This document shows positions 6,451 to 9,265 of a DNA stretch of 9,265 nucleotides, in pieces; position 1 is the stretch's first letter, and each line of letters begins with the position of its first letter. The translations under genes were made by a program, and so were the position numbers. Below the pieces are notes generated by a model. That model was not told the origin of the DNA, searched no databases, and saw nothing but the letters and a program-made list of their open reading frames with translations. This DNA is from Caryophanales bacterium (GTDB lineage Bacteria > Bacillota_I > Bacilli_A > RFN20 > JAISJY01). The stretch covers positions 1 through 9,265 of the forward strand of contig JAISJY010000007.1 in assembly GCA_031261365.1 (NCBI GenBank), read 5' to 3'.

Positions 6451-7164
6451 TTACTCCCTTTTCTTTTGAACGATTTCGTTAATCAAAATGCCTGTTGCCA
6501 CTGAAACATTTAAAGAATTAACATGCCCAAACATTTGAATATTAACTAGATAATCACATTTTTGACTAACTAAATTACCTATTCCCTTCCCTTCTGAACC
6601 AACTACCAAAGCTATCTTGGTGTCTTTATAATCAACCTTATTAAAAGATAAATTATTATTCGCCTCTGCTCCCACCACCCAAAAACCATTTTCCTTTAAT
6701 TTAGCAATACTATTTGCCAGATTTGCTACTAAAGCTATTTTAGTATAAAGTAAAGCACCTGTTGAAACATGGTAAACTGCTGAAGTAACTAAGGCTTGTC
6801 TATCTTTAGCGATAATGATACCATCCAAAGCATAAGCATCAGCAATTCTAATAATTGCACCTAAATTATTAGGGTCTTCTATGCCATCCAAAATTAAAAT
6901 AGTTCCATCTTTTTTACTATCTCTAATCATTTCATCTAATGGGGTATAAGTAAATTCATCAATTAATAGAGCCACTCCTTGATGATTACCTTTACTAGTT
7001 AAATTATCTAACTCTTTCCGCTCACAAATCTTATATTTAAGGTTTTTCTTTTTAATTATTTCTAAACAAGAAGAACTTTCTAAAACAAAGATAGAATATA
7101 TTTTTATTCTTTTTTCAACAATAGCATTAAAAACATTTTTGCCATAAACAATAATTTGTTTCAT
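6451..7164 (-). CDS. rlmB: SpoU/TrmH-family RNA 2'-O-ribose methyltransferase (RlmB-like)
   Basis: A SPOUT-class enzyme that transfers a methyl group from S-adenosylmethionine to a ribose 2'-OH. RlmB acts on 23S rRNA (G2251 in E. coli numbering). The 237 residues fit the family. Residues about 3-70 are the small L30e-like substrate-binding domain (YGKNVFNAI, KGNHQGVAL). The catalytic SPOUT domain follows with motif 1 ILDGIEDPNNLGAIIRIAD (about 90-109, N99 and R106), motif 2 ALVVGSEGKGI (185-195), and motif 3 NIQMFGHVNSLNVSVATG (208-225), which build the knot and active site. Motif 3 has NIQM where IPM is common. The start shares one base with the mgtC stop (TAATG), with GGAG 4 nt upstream. 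Position between the cysS side and the sigH-like gene supports rlmB, although the exact target cannot be read from sequence. Confidence 0.9.
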   Translation of the reverse strand: MKQIIVYGKNVFNAIVEKRIKIYSIFVLESSSCLEIIKKKNLKYKICERKELDNLTSKGNHQGVALLIDEFTYTPLDEMIRDSKKDGTILILDGIEDPNNLGAIIRIADAYALDGIIIAKDRQALVTSAVYHVSTGALLYTKIALVANLANSIAKLKENGFWVVGAEANNNLSFNKVDYKDTKIALVVGSEGKGIGNLVSQKCDYLVNIQMFGHVNSLNVSVATGILINEIVQKKRE

Positions 7165-7889
7165 TAGACTCCAGCCGATAAATCATTTCTAAGTGATAGA
7201 TTAATTGGTTGAACTTCACTTTTAAGAGCAATAACAACATTTTCTAAATCTCTTTTAGTGATAGCTTTTTCAAATTCTAATTTAACTCTTAAACATTCTT
7301 TTTGATTATAAATAATTAAAGCTGTATCTATTTTCTTTATTTTAGCATTTTGTTCCATACAAACATTTAAAATGTTCTTTAAAGCCGGTTTATCTGCTTC
7401 TAATATCAAAGTAATAACAGCCGCTTTTTTATTAATCTTTACTTCTATCACTCTTAAAAAAGTTAAAGTTATCATCACAAAAACAGTAGTGATAATTGTT
7501 GGTCCCCAATAACCTATACCACAACCCATACCTATCATAGCTGAAACCCACAAAGTGGCAGCCGTTGTAATACCTTTAATATCTCCATGAGCATGTAAAA
7601 TACAACCTGCTCCTAAAAAACCCACTCCTGTAACAATATTACTTGCTATTCTAGTAGGGTCAGCTCGACTTGTGTCATAAGGAGGCATGGAAAACTTTAA
7701 AGAGATAATCATTACTAAACATGCCCCAACCGAAACTAAAATATGAGTTCTTAATCCAGCAGGACGACCGTGAAACTCTCTTTCTAAACCGATAAAACCG
7801 GCTAAAATAACAGATAAAAGTATCTTAATAGCACTATATAGGGTGTCTAATGAAATTAAATCTGTAATCAATTCTTGAAAACTTGGCAT
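7164..7889 (-). CDS. MgtC/SapB family membrane protein
   Basis: A 241-residue inner-membrane protein with the MgtC/SapB signature GLEREFHGRPAGLRTHILV (34-52), GVGFLGAG (88-95) and GITTAATLWVSA (106-117). About five membrane helices are predicted at 17-35, 48-66, 82-100, 106-124 and 127-147. A C-terminal soluble ACT-like domain covers about 156-232. MgtC proteins are linked to growth at low magnesium, acid pH and, in pathogens, survival in macrophages, partly by acting on ATP synthase; the role of the many free-living homologues is unclear. Here it is in an operon between cysS and rlmB: it starts 10 nt after cysS with AAAGGA as ribosome binding site, and its stop overlaps the rlmB start. No link with magnesium transport genes is visible. 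Family call firm, function unknown. Confidence 0.92.
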   Translation of the reverse strand: MPSFQELITDLISLDTLYSAIKILLSVILAGFIGLEREFHGRPAGLRTHILVSVGACLVMIISLKFSMPPYDTSRADPTRIASNIVTGVGFLGAGCILHAHGDIKGITTAATLWVSAMIGMGCGIGYWGPTIITTVFVMITLTFLRVIEVKINKKAAVITLILEADKPALKNILNVCMEQNAKIKKIDTALIIYNQKECLRVKLEFEKAITKRDLENVVIALKSEVQPINLSLRNDLSAGV

Positions 7890-7899
7890 ATTATTCCTT

Positions 7900-9234
7900 T
7901 CAAATTAGATTTTTATTAGCAAGTAATTGTCTTAATCTATCCGCTTCAACATAATTCTTTTCTTCTCGTGCCTTTTGCCAAGCTTTTAAATTAAGGATAT
8001 CATCTTGCACTAGATTAAGTATATCATAAGTTAAGCCTAAAACATCTAATATTTGAATTAAATTAGCTAAATCGGAAGATAAACTATTTAATTCCTTATT
8101 AGTTATGTTAGTATTTATCTTTTTTATTAACTCAAAAATCAAAGTAATAACATTAGGTGTATTAAGATCATCAGCTAATATTTCTAAGGCTTTTTGTAAA
8201 TAGGTATCATCTTTTAGTTCTAATTCTAAATCATTTACATATAACTCTAATTGTCCTTTTTTCAAAGTTGTAGCAATTTTATTAGCCTCTTTTAAAGCAC
8301 TTTGCATTAATTCAGAACTATAATTCACAGGTGCTCTATAACTAGCTTCTAATAAAACCAATTTAAAAGCATTTAAAGGGTATTGCTTAACTATATCTTT
8401 TCCTAAAGTAAAATTACCTAATGATTTAGACATTTTCTCATTATCTAGATTAATAAAACCATTATGTAACCAATAATTTGCTAAAGGTTGATTACTATAA
8501 GCTTTGGCTTGGGCTATTTCATTTTCATGATGGGGAAACTTTAAATCAAAACCTCCCCCATGAATATCTATGGGGAATTGTTGAGCAATACTGTTTATCA
8601 TAACCACACACTCTGTATGCCAACCCGGTCTTCCTTCACTAAAAGGTGATTTCCATTTAATACCTTTCTCAGTTGACTTCCATAAAAGAAAATCTAAAGG
8701 GTTCTTTTTATTAATGTTTTCTTCAACTCGACTTCCACTTATCAAATCATTAATATTTATTTTTGATAATTCTCCATAACTTTTAATTTTACTTATATCA
8801 AAAAATACTTCTCCATTAACCACATAAGCATTTTCTTTTTTAACTAATTCACTAACAAAATCTATGATTTGAGGAATATATTCAGTTACTTTAGGAGTAT
8901 AATCAGGAACTAAGACATTTAAACTTTTTCTTAATTCAAAGTAACTATCTATATATAATTGGGTAAACTCTTTTTCCTCTATTCCTGCCGAGATTGAAGC
9001 ATTAATTATCTTATCATCAACATCCGTAATATTACTTATGTAGTTTACTTTATAACCTATCTTTCTTAGAAAACGAACTAAAACATCAAAGACTATCAAA
9101 GGTCGGCAGTTTCCAATATGTAAATGATTATAAACAGTCGGTCCACAGACATACATGGTAACCTCATCTACTTTATTAGGTATAAATACTTCTTTTTTGT
9201 CACTCAAACTATTATAAAACTTTATCTCTCTCAT
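7900..9234 (-). CDS. cysS: Cysteinyl-tRNA synthetase
   Basis: Class I aminoacyl-tRNA synthetase that charges tRNA-Cys with cysteine using ATP. The HIGH-type motif is HIGN (39-42), preceded by YVCGPTVYN. The KMSKS motif is at 267-271. Zinc ligands expected for the family are present: C30, C209 (GWHTEC), H235 and E239 (FPHHENEI). GGGFDLKFPHHENE is the classic CysRS signature. A helical anticodon-binding region follows (about 305-435), ending in EEKNYVEADRLRQLL. At 444 residues it is about 15-20 shorter than E. coli or B. subtilis CysRS, because the usual C-terminal tail with DTPQGTRW is absent. AAAGG lies 8 nt before the start. It ends in TGA, with two more codons before the next TAA, showing that TGA is a stop here. 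Confidence 0.97.
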   Translation of the reverse strand: MREIKFYNSLSDKKEVFIPNKVDEVTMYVCGPTVYNHLHIGNCRPLIVFDVLVRFLRKIGYKVNYISNITDVDDKIINASISAGIEEKEFTQLYIDSYFELRKSLNVLVPDYTPKVTEYIPQIIDFVSELVKKENAYVVNGEVFFDISKIKSYGELSKININDLISGSRVEENINKKNPLDFLLWKSTEKGIKWKSPFSEGRPGWHTECVVMINSIAQQFPIDIHGGGFDLKFPHHENEIAQAKAYSNQPLANYWLHNGFINLDNEKMSKSLGNFTLGKDIVKQYPLNAFKLVLLEASYRAPVNYSSELMQSALKEANKIATTLKKGQLELYVNDLELELKDDTYLQKALEILADDLNTPNVITLIFELIKKINTNITNKELNSLSSDLANLIQILDVLGLTYDILNLVQDDILNLKAWQKAREEKNYVEADRLRQLLANKNLI

Positions 9235-9265
9235 AATTCTAGCCTTTCTAAAGTAAGTCCATCTA
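9231..9265 (-). CDS. Possible 3' end of an upstream gene overlapping cysS (partial)
   Basis: One minus-strand frame entering from the window edge reads DGLTLERLEL and stops at TGA, which overlaps the cysS start as ATGA. Such four-base overlaps are typical in compact operons, so this may be the end of the preceding gene. The evidence is only ten codons. A second frame stops at once (TAG at 9263-9265), and the third runs in frame into cysS without a stop. No family can be assigned. Confidence 0.35.
   Translation of the reverse strand, partial: DGLTLERLEL

Noticed and set aside
7900..7902. Mycoplasma-type genetic code with TGA as tryptophan
   Set aside because: Tryptophan codons are TGG, no long ORF has an internal TGA, and cysS ends at TGA immediately before a normal mgtC ribosome binding site.
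1..9265. CRISPR array, tRNA, rRNA, insertion sequence or prophage attachment site
   Set aside because: No regularly spaced repeats, tRNA cloverleaf sequence, rRNA signature, transposase or integrase was found on reading both strands by eye.

Overview
All supported genes lie on the minus strand of an AT-rich genome (roughly 20-37% GC in stretches counted by eye), so the text below follows the direction of transcription, from high to low coordinates. The gene order matches the conserved Bacillota block known from Bacillus subtilis as cysS-(mrnC)-rlmB-(yacP)-sigH-rpmG-secE-nusG. Together with the short proteins and the AT bias, this points to a Bacilli/Erysipelotrichia/Mollicutes-type bacterium. 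Tryptophan is encoded by TGG, no long ORF has an internal TGA, and cysS ends in TGA, so TGA is read as stop and the mycoplasma code (code 4) is unlikely. The species cannot be named from the sequence.

Right part (9265-5884): the possible last codons of an unknown upstream gene are followed by cysS (cysteinyl-tRNA synthetase), an MgtC/SapB-family membrane protein, rlmB (SpoU-family rRNA 2'-O-methyltransferase) and a divergent sigma-70/SigH-like protein. Gaps are 10 nt or less, or the genes overlap, which suggests one operon. MgtC stands where mrnC usually sits, and yacP is missing.

Centre (5862-1309): one 1517-residue protein with DUF4011, SF1 helicase, MTES/Vsr-like nuclease and DUF3320 domains interrupts the normal sigH-rpmG neighbourhood. 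It resembles single-gene antiphage helicase-nucleases. It starts 21 nt after the sigma-like gene, in the same reading frame, and has no visible Shine-Dalgarno site.

Left part (1280-1): a good sigma-A-type promoter with a perfect palindrome in its spacer precedes rpmG (L33), secE and nusG, followed after 1 nt by the start of an unidentified gene where rplK would be expected. NusG carries about 88 extra N-terminal residues that read as an InlB B-repeat (Listeria-Bacteroides repeat), a module normally found in surface proteins. A cytosolic transcription factor with this module is the most unusual feature of the window.

No stretch longer than 300 bases lacks a gene. The longest gap is the 87 nt between the helicase and rpmG, which holds the promoter.
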